A stretch of DNA of 16,366 nt from NCBI GenBank assembly GCA_900317795.1, contig ONIF01000064.1:1-16366 (forward strand), given 5' to 3'. Positions 1 through 6,222 of the stretch are shown piece by piece; within the stretch, counting starts at the first letter, position 1, and the number at the start of each line of letters is the position of its first letter. Origin of the DNA: an uncultured Eubacteriales bacterium (GTDB lineage: Bacteria > Bacillota > Clostridia > Oscillospirales > Acutalibacteraceae). The notes under the pieces are model-generated. The model had not been told where the DNA came from and searched no databases. It saw nothing but the letters and a program-made list of their open reading frames with translations. The position numbers and the translations under genes are program-made.

Positions 1-2
1 TT

Positions 3-878
3 AAGCCTGCTGTCGGTGCAAGTGAAGAAAAAGAAGAACCAAAAGAAGAAACTTTTGAAAATCTTGTAGTATTTACAGCGGCAGATGTGCCTAATTCAAA
101 ACAGGTCACTGTTCCCGGAAATTATCAGGCGATTGATGACGCTGCTTTCTCGGGACGTTCCGTTGAATCCATATCACTCCCCGAAGGATTGATTAAAATA
201 GGAGAAAGGGCTTTTGAAAACTGCGATAAACTTTTGACTGTCAATATCCCCTCTACTGTAAGAGAAATCGGCAGAGGTGCTTTCTCGGGCTGTAAGCTGC
301 TTAAAAAAGTTGACCTCAATGATAATATCAAACGTATCAGACAGAGTACTTTCAGCAACTGCGAATCTCTTTCCATGATTACCATACCGAAGTCCGTACA
401 GAGTTTTGGCAAGCACGCTTTCCTTAACTGCGAATCTATCACCGAAATAGATATTCCCGACGGTGTTGATGAACTCCCCGAAAACCTTTTCAGCGGCTGC
501 CGTTCGCTTGTCAGAGTAAGTGTTCCCGAAAGCGTTTCCGAAATAAGAAAGAATGTTTTCAGTTGGTGTGAGGCTCTCACGACCGTGAATATTCCCGAAG
601 CTGTCAAAGAAATAGATGACGGTGCTTTCACGGGCTGTGCTTCTCTTAAAACAGTCAATATACCTCGGAAACTGAAATCTATCGGTTACGGTTCTTTCAG
701 TAAATGCGGTAATCTCAGGTCGCTTATTCTTCCCGATACACTTTCCAATATCAGTCCGAATGCTTTCAACGGCTCAAACAGAACGCTTGTTGTAAAGTGT
801 TCGCCCGACAACAAATATGTTAAACACTATTGCAGAATGAACCGTGTAAAGTGCAAGGATATTGAGCCTGAGGAGTAA
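3..878 (+). CDS. BspA-type leucine-rich-repeat protein, 5'-truncated by window edge
   Basis: The reading frame is open from the first complete codon of the window (position 3) to the TAA at 876-878, so the start lies upstream. The visible 291 residues begin with a Lys/Glu/Pro-rich linker of about 20 residues. They continue as roughly nine tandem repeats of about 23 residues with the pattern IPxxVxxIgxxAFxxCxxLxxV, which is the LRR_5/BspA (Treponema pallidum LRR) type. The last repeat runs into a short cap (SPDNKYVKHYCRMNRVKC), which resembles the usual GSYAEKYA-type end of these proteins. BspA-like proteins are usually secreted or surface binding proteins; the ligand cannot be read from sequence. 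No C-terminal anchor is visible, so any signal peptide, membrane segment or catalytic domain must be in the missing N-terminal part. The GTG at 87 is only an internal codon, not the start. Confidence 0.9.
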   Translation, partial: KPAVGASEEKEEPKEETFENLVVFTAADVPNSKQVTVPGNYQAIDDAAFSGRSVESISLPEGLIKIGERAFENCDKLLTVNIPSTVREIGRGAFSGCKLLKKVDLNDNIKRIRQSTFSNCESLSMITIPKSVQSFGKHAFLNCESITEIDIPDGVDELPENLFSGCRSLVRVSVPESVSEIRKNVFSWCEALTTVNIPEAVKEIDDGAFTGCASLKTVNIPRKLKSIGYGSFSKCGNLRSLILPDTLSNISPNAFNGSNRTLVVKCSPDNKYVKHYCRMNRVKCKDIEPEE

Positions 879-903
879 AACAGATAAAATTCCATAAAAC
901 AAG

Positions 904-933
904 AGCGGCAGGAATATGTATTTTCCTGTCGCT
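904..933 (+). terminator. hairpin downstream of the LRR gene, weak intrinsic terminator
   Basis: An 11-bp stem (AGCGGCAGGAA paired with TTCCTGTCGCT, one G-U pair) closes an 8-nt loop 25 bp after the LRR stop codon. Only three T residues follow before a G, so termination would be inefficient and some read-through into the next small gene is likely. Confidence 0.45.
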
Positions 934-963
934 TTGATAATTACAATGAAAGGAGGGGAATTT

Positions 964-1254
964 ATGCGGTATTTCAGTGATGAACAAATCAACCAAATGA
1001 AAGAACGTGTCAGAAACGACTTTTCGCCCAAATCCCGAGCAATATATATGATGTATGTAAGCAGGATAGAGGAACTTAACAAAAAATATGATGAAGGCAA
1101 AGTTGAAAGCTCGGAACTTCTTCAGGCTATATCGGAACTTCAGCGTTTTTCAGACAGCTATGTCCCTCACAACAATGTCGTTGACAAAAATGATGAAGAT
1201 GCAGATGCATACGAATATGAAAACTATGACTTTTCCGTCAGAAACCATGTATAA
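964..1254 (+). CDS. small acidic protein of unknown function (96 aa)
   Basis: ATG at 964 is preceded by an excellent ribosome binding site (AAAGGAGGGG at 949-958), which decides this start over an in-frame ATG at 916 lying in the preceding hairpin. The protein is soluble. Its N-terminal two thirds is charged and predicted helical (DEQINQMKERV, SRIEELNKKYDEGK), followed by a short acidic tail rich in Asp, Glu and Tyr. There is no signal peptide and no recognisable domain. It lies 85 bp after the LRR gene on the same strand and may be read through from it. The last 17 bp overlap the 3' end of the convergent tcdA gene. I do not recognise the family. The strong ribosome binding site is the main evidence that it is real. 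Confidence 0.75.
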   Translation: MRYFSDEQINQMKERVRNDFSPKSRAIYMMYVSRIEELNKKYDEGKVESSELLQAISELQRFSDSYVPHNNVVDKNDEDADAYEYENYDFSVRNHV

Positions 1255-1945
1255 TATCTTTTATGACCTCGCCTGCAATGATAAGTCCTGCCACTGACGG
1301 CACAAATGATATGCTTGCAGGTACGGGCTTATTGGTGACTTCATCAAACTGCCTTGTTTTTGCAGGCTCTTCTTTTGAATAGACGACTTTTAATTTCTCT
1401 ATTCCACGCTTTTTCAGTTCTCTCCTCATCACTCTGGCAAGAGGGCATACAGATGTTTTATATATGTCCTCCACTTCAAAAAGCGTAGGGTTCAATTTAT
1501 TTCCCGTACCCATTGACGATATAATTCGGGTACGGGCTTTTTGTGCCTGCACGGCAAGTTCTATTTTGCCCGTCACATTGTCGATTGCGTCAACGATATA
1601 GTCGTATTTTGAAAAATCAAACTGCCCTGCCGTTTCGGGCGTGTAAAATATATTGTACACATTCACGTTTATATCGGGATTTATGTCTTTTGCACGTTCT
1701 CCCGCAACCTCTGCTTTATATTTTCCTATCGTAGATGTGAGGGCTATTATCTGCCTGTTGATATTGGACTTACTTACAACATCTTTGTCTATCAAATCAA
1801 GTGTTCCTATACCCCCCCTTGCCAGTGCCTCTGTAACATATCCTCCGACACCCCCTATGCCGAATACTGCCACTCTGGCTTTTTTTAACTTATCGAAATT
1901 TTCCTCCCCTATCAGTGACACCGTTCTTGAAAATCTTTCTTCCAT
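1238..1945 (-). CDS. tcdA: tRNA threonylcarbamoyladenosine dehydratase TcdA (ThiF/E1-like)
   Basis: The 235-residue product is an E1/ThiF-family adenylating protein. It has a Rossmann nucleotide-binding motif (FGIGGVGG, residues 28-35), the acidic residue and SNINRQ motif of E1-like enzymes (about 60-65), and the CPLARVMRREL segment seen in the TcdA/CsdL (YgdL) branch. TcdA uses ATP to dehydrate N6-threonylcarbamoyladenosine at position 37 of ANN-decoding tRNAs to the cyclic form ct6A, in the cytoplasm. The length fits the family. The start is the ATG at 1945, which has an AAAAGGAG ribosome binding site 9 nt upstream; further in-frame ATG codons upstream lie in the promoter. The gene has its own promoter, is divergent from the 85-aa gene, and overlaps the convergent 96-aa gene by 17 bp. 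A partner cysteine desulfurase is not present here. Confidence 0.92.
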   Translation of the reverse strand: MEERFSRTVSLIGEENFDKLKKARVAVFGIGGVGGYVTEALARGGIGTLDLIDKDVVSKSNINRQIIALTSTIGKYKAEVAGERAKDINPDINVNVYNIFYTPETAGQFDFSKYDYIVDAIDNVTGKIELAVQAQKARTRIISSMGTGNKLNPTLFEVEDIYKTSVCPLARVMRRELKKRGIEKLKVVYSKEEPAKTRQFDEVTNKPVPASISFVPSVAGLIIAGEVIKDIIHGF

Positions 1946-1969
1946 TATACACATCTCCTTTTTATCTAA

Positions 1970-1999
1970 ATTATACATGAACTGCCCCATATATTGCAA
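1970..1999 (-). promoter_or_regulatory. sigma-A-type promoter of tcdA
   Basis: On the minus strand TTGCAA (1999-1994) is followed after 18 bp by a perfect TATAAT (1975-1970), about 25 bp upstream of the tcdA ATG. This leaves a short leader containing just the ribosome binding site. Confidence 0.65.
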
Positions 2000-2019
2000 T
2001 ATTTTTTTCTGTTATCTTG

Positions 2020-2048
2020 ATGACAAAAAGAAAATTATGTAGTATAAT
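2020..2048 (+). promoter_or_regulatory. sigma-A-type promoter of the 85-aa gene
   Basis: ATGACA (2020-2025, five of six to TTGACA) is followed after 17 bp by a perfect TATAAT (2043-2048), 34 bp before the ATG at 2083. It is divergent from the tcdA promoter about 20 bp away. Confidence 0.65.
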
Positions 2049-2082
2049 GAATTCCAGTGAAAATGTATGGAGATGATAAAAA

Positions 2083-2340
2083 ATGATAGATTTGGGTGAA
2101 ATGGAGCTCAACGAAGAAGACATTGAAGAAATGACGAAAGATGTAAGTATTGCATCAGGCTTTGAGCTGGGGGCAATCAATACTGTAATGCCCGATACGA
2201 TGAAATACAGCAGAGCAAAATATTCCGAGTTCATGCTTTCGGAAACTCTCAAGCAGAGTGAAAGCCTTTCCGAAAAGTTGAATGAATGCAGATTTCCCGA
2301 TATGCCTGCACCCCACTCACGCAAAAAATACATACACTAA
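2083..2340 (+). CDS. small acidic protein of unknown function (85 aa)
   Basis: ATG at 2083 follows a GGAGATGAT ribosome binding site and a good sigma-A promoter. The protein has an acidic N-terminus (MIDLGEMELNEEDIEEM), a Ser/Glu-rich helical middle and a short basic tail (RKKYIH). There is one Cys, no signal peptide and no membrane segment. It appears to be monocistronic: divergent from tcdA upstream, with a strong bidirectional terminator 64 bp downstream. A 7-bp repeat array starts three bases after its stop codon. I do not recognise a family. Its own promoter, ribosome binding site and terminator argue for a real gene. Confidence 0.7.
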   Translation: MIDLGEMELNEEDIEEMTKDVSIASGFELGAINTVMPDTMKYSRAKYSEFMLSETLKQSESLSEKLNECRFPDMPAPHSRKKYIH

Positions 2341-2342
2341 AT

Positions 2343-2377
2343 CAATGTGCAATGTGCAGTGTGCAATGTGCAATTAT
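2343..2377 (+). repeat. heptamer array (CAATGTG)n
   Basis: Five consecutive 7-bp units (CAATGTG, CAATGTG, CAGTGTG, CAATGTG, CAATTAT) start directly after the stop codon at 2340. They share period and sequence with the arrays at 5950-6210 and 11455-11489. Confidence 0.85.
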
Positions 2378-2403
2378 TGGTGTACCTCACGCAAAAAAAA
2401 ATG

Positions 2404-2432
2404 ACTGCATTACTGTCTTTTGGTAATGCAGT
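2404..2432. terminator. bidirectional intrinsic terminator
   Basis: A perfect 10-bp stem (ACTGCATTAC at 2404-2413 with GTAATGCAGT at 2423-2432) closes a 9-nt loop. It is flanked by an A9 run on the left and a T8 run on the right, so it can stop transcription of both the 85-aa gene (+) and the bioY-DUF1284 operon (-). Its CTGCATTAC stem recurs in the terminator at 11501-11549. Confidence 0.9.
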
Positions 2433-2437
2433 TTTTT

Positions 2438-2821
2438 TTATTTCATGCAAATGCCGCTCCATTGACAATTTTGGCATACTTCTCCAAGTTTACGGCAGCT
2501 TATGACTTTCTCAAATGCAGCTTTTTTCAATTCACTCCACTGCACTCTGTCACCGAATGCAAGACCGTATCTTTCAATACATCTTTTGTCGATTTCCGAA
2601 ACTTTTTCTTCGCTTGTGCATACACCTTTTACATTATTTGGGCATTTTTTACAGATAACATCACATTTATCCGTCAAGCTTATAACGGGATTGTTTTCAT
2701 TCAGAAATTCTATGATACGAGCCATTGAAGTGACAAATTCTTTACTATATCCCTTTCCGGTGAAAAACTGTATGCAAAGGCTGTGATGAGGACGCAATTC
2801 AAAGTTTGACGATTTTATCAA
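2438..2821 (-). CDS. DUF1284 family cysteine-rich protein
   Basis: The 127-residue protein opens with the LRPHHSLCIQFFTGKGYS signature of DUF1284 (residues 9-27). It carries ten cysteines in a family-like arrangement: C16, a C53-x3-C57-x2-C60 cluster, C68, C81, C109 and a closing C116-x2-C119-x5-C125 with a Trp between. The paired His12-His13 and the Cys clusters suggest metal or Fe-S binding; function is unknown in the family. The start is a TTG at 2821: an in-frame stop lies three codons upstream and the next Met is at residue 33, past the conserved N-terminus. A GGTGA sequence lies about 7 nt upstream. The gene begins inside the last 23 bp of bioY in another frame, so translation is probably coupled. 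Confidence 0.85.
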   Translation of the reverse strand: MIKSSNFELRPHHSLCIQFFTGKGYSKEFVTSMARIIEFLNENNPVISLTDKCDVICKKCPNNVKGVCTSEEKVSEIDKRCIERYGLAFGDRVQWSELKKAAFEKVISCRKLGEVCQNCQWSGICMK

Positions 2822-3362
2822 GGCGGTTCACCAATACAGCCGCTGCACCGATTTTTGCAGCGTCAAACAGAAGATACGGCACTACACACGTTCCGAGTGC
2901 GGAAACAAATCCGATAGGCTCAACTTTCTGTGTATAAACCACCATGAACCATACCGTTCCAAATAAGTAGCATACTGCAAGTCCGAGTATCATGGAAACG
3001 ACCAGCACCCATAATTTTCTGCCGAGCTTGTCGCACATAAGACCGACTATCAAGGCTGTAAAAAGAAATCCTATGATATATCCGCCCGTCATGCCGAAAA
3101 GCACTCTCAAACCGCCCGAAAATTCCGCAAATACAGGTACTCCCGCCATGCCTAAAAGTATATAGACGGCTACACATAATACTCCTCTTTTCCAGCCGAG
3201 CAGTCCCCCTGCAATAAATACCGCAAGCGTCTGCAGCGTGAACGGCACGGGCGTAGGCACATATATTTGTGAACATACCGCTATCAGTGCAGTAAACATG
3301 GATACATACACGAGGTCTTTCAATGAATGGTCTGTACGTTTTCTTGCTTTTTCCATATTCAT
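2799..3362 (-). CDS. bioY: BioY family biotin transporter (ECF S component)
   Basis: The 187-residue integral membrane protein shows the BioY hallmarks: VPTPVPFTLQTLAVFIAGGLLGWKRG after the first helix, LLGMAGVPVFAEFSGGL, and TGGYIIGF, with about six membrane helices. BioY binds biotin in the cytoplasmic membrane and usually works with the EcfA/EcfA'/EcfT energising module, which is not in this window; some BioY proteins transport alone. The start is the ATG at 3362, preceded by AAAGGA 9 nt upstream; the frame is open further upstream but that stretch is leader RNA. The C-terminal motif reads PYLLFDAAK where many BioY proteins have PFLPGDLLK, a mild divergence. A BirA-type operator on its promoter supports biotin as the substrate. 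DUF1284 follows with a 23-bp overlap. Confidence 0.93.
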   Translation of the reverse strand: MNMEKARKRTDHSLKDLVYVSMFTALIAVCSQIYVPTPVPFTLQTLAVFIAGGLLGWKRGVLCVAVYILLGMAGVPVFAEFSGGLRVLFGMTGGYIIGFLFTALIVGLMCDKLGRKLWVLVVSMILGLAVCYLFGTVWFMVVYTQKVEPIGFVSALGTCVVPYLLFDAAKIGAAAVLVNRLDKIVKL

Positions 3363-3389
3363 TTTTATCAATCCTTTTTTCCGAAAATA

Positions 3390-3491
3390 TTCCTCTGTCT
3401 TTCGGGAAAGGCAGGCAAAGCTCAAACTTTTTTACAGTATCGGGGCGAGCGGTACCCTTTCACATCCTGTCCTCCCTGAAAGGCAGAGGAA
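3390..3491 (-). ncRNA. structured 5' leader of bioY, possible cis-regulatory RNA
   Basis: From the predicted transcription start near 3509 to the bioY ATG at 3362 there are about 147 nt of leader. An 8-bp closing stem (TTCCTCTG at 3491-3484 with CAGAGGAA at 3397-3390 on the minus strand) encloses about 86 nt. The interior contains GGGAGG, TGTGAAA, GCCCCGATACTGTAA and then CCTGCC in that order, loosely like the conserved core of cobalamin riboswitches (GGGAA, GGTGnAA, CCCGCnACTGTnA, CCTGCC). The helix expected around GGTGnAA does not pair, however. An alternative reading is a 13-codon leader peptide: GTG at 3463, GGGAGG 7 nt upstream, TGA at 3424-3422. A structured leader is likely; the class is uncertain. 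Confidence 0.35.
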
Positions 3492-3515
3492 AAGTTTTCT
3501 ATAAATTCCATATTT

Positions 3516-3544
3516 ATTATATTACATATTCTGTAAATTGTCAA
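3516..3544 (-). promoter_or_regulatory. consensus sigma-A promoter of bioY
   Basis: On the minus strand a perfect TTGACA (3544-3539) is followed after exactly 17 bp by a perfect TATAAT (3521-3516). The -35 hexamer lies inside one half-site of the BirA-type operator, so a bound repressor would block polymerase. Confidence 0.85.
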
Positions 3545-3572
3545 CCTAATTTTTAAAAAATAGTTGACAATT
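3536..3572. promoter_or_regulatory. BirA-type biotin operator
   Basis: A perfect 10-bp inverted repeat, AATTGTCAAC (3536-3545) and GTTGACAATT (3563-3572), is separated by a 17-bp A+T-rich spacer. Arrangement and half-sites match BirA operators of Firmicutes (TTGTTAAC-type arms with about 15-18 bp between). The position over the bioY -35 hexamer fits repression by biotin-charged BirA. Confidence 0.75.
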
Positions 3573-3585
3573 ATTTTAAAAGACA

Positions 3586-3611
3586 GCGGAACAGATATTT
3601 TACTGTTCCGC
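3586..3611 (-). terminator. intrinsic terminator of the aminotransferase-trpS operon
   Basis: A 9-bp perfect stem (GCGGAACAG at 3586-3594 with CTGTTCCGC at 3603-3611) lies just after the trpS stop codon. Reading on the minus strand it is followed by TGTCTTTTAAAATAATT, a moderate U-tract; it separates trpS from the bioY control region. Confidence 0.75.
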
Positions 3612-3617
3612 CGTTTT

Positions 3618-4622
3618 TTATTTTGCAATAAAGCCTATTTTTTTCATAACCTTGTCAAGTGTACGCTGAGAAATTTTTTCGGCAATTTCCGCACTCTTTC
3701 TGTACTGCTCAACAAGATAATCCTTATTATTGATATATTCTTCAAAACGTGCCTGTATAGGCTTGACTTCCTCAATAACCGCTTCTGCAACGGCTGTTTT
3801 GAAATCGCCATAGCCCTTGCCCTCAAATTCTACGGCAATTTCATCGGCTGTTTTGCCCGTAACCGCACTCATGATACCTATCAAATTATTGATACCGTCT
3901 TTGCCCTCACCGACTTTTACAACGGCTTCGGAATCCGTTACAGCTCTCTTGAATTTCTTCATGATAGTATCGGGCTTATCAAGCACCGCTACCCATGAAT
4001 TGACATTTTCATCTGATTTGGACATCTTTTTACTTGGATCTTGAAGTGACATTACCCTTGCACCGACTGTTGAAATATACGGCTCAGGTACTGTAAAAGT
4101 ATTGCCGTAAATGCCGTTGAAACGTTCTGCAATATTTCTTGAAAGTTCAAGATGTTGTTTTTGGTCTGCACCGACAGGCACCATGTCCGATTTATATAAA
4201 AGAATGTCAGCCGCCATCAATGACGGATAGGCGAACAAGCCTGCATTGACGTTATCAGCGTGTTTGGCGGATTTGTCCTTGAACTGCGTCATTCTGGAAA
4301 GCTCACCGAACTGTGTATAACAATTCAGTACCCATGCAAGCTCTGCATGAGTATGCACATGGCTCTGTATGAAAAACAGGCTTTTTTCTGTATCAATTCC
4401 ACAGGCTAAAAGAAGTGCATAAGCATTCAATATATTTTGTTTGAAAGCTTTGGGTTCTTGTCTTACAGTGATAGCGTGCAGGTCTGCAACTGCAAATATG
4501 CAGTTATAATCGTCCTGCAATTTCACCCAATTCCTCAATGCACCAAGATAGTTTCCCAAAGTGATAGTTCCGCTGGGCTGAATGGCACTAAATATAACTT
4601 TTTTCTTTTCGGGGGTATCCAT
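3618..4622 (-). CDS. trpS: tryptophanyl-tRNA synthetase
   Basis: The 334-residue protein is a full-length class Ic synthetase that charges tRNA-Trp with tryptophan in the cytoplasm. It opens with the TrpRS form of the nucleotide-binding HIGH motif (QPSGTITLGNYLGAL, residues 15-29). It carries AYPSLMAADILLY around the tryptophan pocket (131-143), GADQKQHLEL (151-160) and a perfect KMSKS loop (199-203). The ATG at 4622 lies one base after the TAA of the upstream aminotransferase gene, and its AAAGGAG ribosome binding site is inside that gene, so the two are co-transcribed and probably translationally coupled. No T-box leader is visible upstream, so tryptophan-specific control is not evident. 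Confidence 0.97.
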   Translation of the reverse strand: MDTPEKKKVIFSAIQPSGTITLGNYLGALRNWVKLQDDYNCIFAVADLHAITVRQEPKAFKQNILNAYALLLACGIDTEKSLFFIQSHVHTHAELAWVLNCYTQFGELSRMTQFKDKSAKHADNVNAGLFAYPSLMAADILLYKSDMVPVGADQKQHLELSRNIAERFNGIYGNTFTVPEPYISTVGARVMSLQDPSKKMSKSDENVNSWVAVLDKPDTIMKKFKRAVTDSEAVVKVGEGKDGINNLIGIMSAVTGKTADEIAVEFEGKGYGDFKTAVAEAVIEEVKPIQARFEEYINNKDYLVEQYRKSAEIAEKISQRTLDKVMKKIGFIAK

Positions 4623-4623
4623 T

Positions 4624-5814
4624 TTACAAAATCTCCTTTGCGAGTTCTCCGAGTATTTTTATGCCTTTTTCAAGCTGTTCATCTGTCGGGGTGGAGAAGT
4701 TGATTCTGAATGAACTGCATTGCTCTTTTTCGTCTGTAAGAAATGCATTTCCGGGGACTACGCAGACTTTTCTTAATACAGCCTGCTTGCAGAAATCAGC
4801 CATATCCACGCCCTCGGGCAGTTTACACCATATAAACAAACCACCGTCTATTCTCTGATATGTGATTTTATTTGGAACAATATATTTATCAAGCAAATCC
4901 ATGCAGAAGTCAGCTTTCTTTCTGTAAATTTCACGGAGTTTTGCAAGATGTCCCTCAAAATCATACTCTGTCATAAATTTATGTGCAACAAGCTGTGCCC
5001 ATATATTTGTATGCACGTCCTCGCCCTGCTTGCAGACAACCATTTTTTGCACTATCGTTTTGGGTGCAATGACATATCCAAGACGCATTCCCGGTGAAAG
5101 TATCTTTGAGAAAGAGCCTGCATAAGCAACGATGCCGTCTTCATCAAAAGATTTTATTGACGGGATATTTTCTCCCCTGATACGTAAATCACCATAAGGG
5201 TTATCTTCCAAAATCATTACATTATATTTCTTTGCCAGTTCATAAATTTGCTTTCTCTTTTCAAGACTTGTTGTAACACCCGACGGATTTTGGAAATTGG
5301 CGATGATATAGATAAAACGTACATTTTTTTCTGTCTGGAGAGCCTTTTCAAGAGCTTCGATATTCATGCCGTCACTTTCAAGCGGTATTCCGCAAAGACG
5401 GGCATTGTATGAACGGAATGAGTTAAGAGAGCCTATAAAGCTTGGTGCTTCACATATAACCGTATCGCCCTCATTTACCATAGATTTTGTTATCAAGTCC
5501 ATGACCTGCTGTGCACCTGATGTGATTATCAAATCATCAAAATCTCTGCCAATGTTCTGTGTATTTTTCATGTAGTCGCCTATGGCTTTTCTTAAAGGCG
5601 TATATCCCTCTGTTACGCTGTACTGCAATGCAGCTATGGGATTTTCTTCAAATATCTTTGCCGAAATCTCTTTGATTGCGTCAACGGGGAATGCTTCGGG
5701 AGCGGGGTTTCCTGCCGAAAGCGATACAACAGACGGGTCTGCGGCATATTTGAAAATCTCTCTTATAGCAGACGGTTTGAGTGTCTGCACTCTGTCGGAA
5801 ATGATATATTCCAT
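4624..5814 (-). CDS. PLP-dependent aminotransferase, class I/II (LysN/2-aminoadipate type)
   Basis: The 396-residue protein is a complete fold-type I aminotransferase. Visible motifs are SLSAGNPAPEAFP near the N-terminus (31-43), QYSVTEGYTPLRKAI (64-78), the NFQNPSG motif (173-179), EDNPYG with the PLP-pyridine Asp204 and Tyr207, the Schiff-base Lys237 in SFSKILSPGMRLGY, and the substrate-carboxylate Arg370. The pattern is that of the 2-aminoadipate/LysN and KAT/MocR-like group, which moves amino groups from aromatic or branched amino acids or 2-aminoadipate; the substrate cannot be fixed from sequence. There is no N-terminal DNA-binding domain, so it is not a MocR regulator. It is the first gene of an operon with trpS. 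The start at 5814 has only a weak purine-rich ribosome binding site (AGAAAGAAGA). Confidence 0.93.
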   Translation of the reverse strand: MEYIISDRVQTLKPSAIREIFKYAADPSVVSLSAGNPAPEAFPVDAIKEISAKIFEENPIAALQYSVTEGYTPLRKAIGDYMKNTQNIGRDFDDLIITSGAQQVMDLITKSMVNEGDTVICEAPSFIGSLNSFRSYNARLCGIPLESDGMNIEALEKALQTEKNVRFIYIIANFQNPSGVTTSLEKRKQIYELAKKYNVMILEDNPYGDLRIRGENIPSIKSFDEDGIVAYAGSFSKILSPGMRLGYVIAPKTIVQKMVVCKQGEDVHTNIWAQLVAHKFMTEYDFEGHLAKLREIYRKKADFCMDLLDKYIVPNKITYQRIDGGLFIWCKLPEGVDMADFCKQAVLRKVCVVPGNAFLTDEKEQCSSFRINFSTPTDEQLEKGIKILGELAKEIL

Positions 5815-5849
5815 GTAAAAACATCTTCTTTCTTTTTATTGATACAACA

Positions 5850-5878
5850 ATTTTATCATATATAACAAAATCTTGCAA
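5850..5878 (-). promoter_or_regulatory. sigma-A-type promoter of the aminotransferase-trpS operon
   Basis: On the minus strand TTGCAA (5878-5873) is followed after 17 bp by TAAAAT (5855-5850), 35 bp before the start codon. Confidence 0.6.
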
Positions 5879-5898
5879 TACGGCAAAAAAATTTTTTT

Positions 5899-5922
5899 AA
5901 TTATACCTCACAAGGTATAATT
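5899..5922. promoter_or_regulatory. perfect 10-bp inverted repeat upstream of the aminotransferase promoter
   Basis: AATTATACCT (5899-5908) and AGGTATAATT (5913-5922) flank a CACA loop about 20 bp upstream of the -35 hexamer. It may be an operator for the minus-strand operon. Alternatively it is a terminator for plus-strand transcription, since T5-C-T7 follows on that strand, but no plus-strand gene precedes it. Confidence 0.4.
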
Positions 5923-5949
5923 TTTCTTTTTTTCGTTCCATAAGTGAGA

Positions 5950-6210
5950 GGGGGATTGTCAATTAGCAATTAGCAATTAGCTATGAGCAATGCATGAAAT
6001 TGCTTCACTCTCCACTCTCAACTCTCCACACTATAAACAGGGGGGATTGTCAATTAGCAATTAGCAATTAGCAATGAGCAATGCATGAATATTGCTCCAC
6101 TCTCCACTCTCAACTCTTCACACTATAAATAGGGGGGATTGTCAATTAGCAATGTGCAATACATGAATATTGCTCCACTCTCAACTCTCAACTCTTCACA
6201 CTATAAACAG
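5950..6210 (+). repeat. three tandem 91/92/78-bp units with internal 7-bp periodicity
   Basis: Units at 5950-6040, 6041-6132 and 6133-6210 share the same order: G5-ATTGTC, a run of CAATTAG heptamers, a small hairpin (GAGCAAT...ATTGCTC in unit 2), a CACTCTC/CAACTCT pyrimidine tract, then CACTATAAAYAG. Unit 3 is 14 bp (two heptamers) shorter than unit 2, the loss being in the CAATTAG run. A fourth unit begins at 6211 but keeps only the G-run, which forms the ribosome binding site of the holin gene. Together with 5815-5949 this fills the 408-bp gap between genes. Confidence 0.95.
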
Positions 6211-6222
6211 GGGGGTGATTTT

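Noticed and set aside
125..658. Long open frame antisense to the LRR gene
   Set aside because: It mirrors the repeat structure of the LRR codons, has no ribosome binding site and does not resemble a known protein.
3422..3511. 29-residue leaderless peptide from the ATG at 3511
   Set aside because: The ATG coincides with the predicted transcription start and has no ribosome binding site; the internal GTG at 3463 is the only plausible leader-peptide start.
5815..5900. T-box leader for the trpS operon
   Set aside because: Only about 35 bp separate the promoter from the aminotransferase start, too short for a T-box, and no T-box sequence is seen.
5950..6222. Possible CRISPR array
   Set aside because: Units are contiguous tandem copies of 78-92 bp with internal heptamers; there are no unique spacers of constant length and no cas genes.
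6139..6222. N-terminal extension of the holin from the in-frame TTG at 6139
   Set aside because: The extension translates the tandem repeat, and its G-run is only one base from the TTG; the ATG at 6223 has correct spacing and the family N-terminus.
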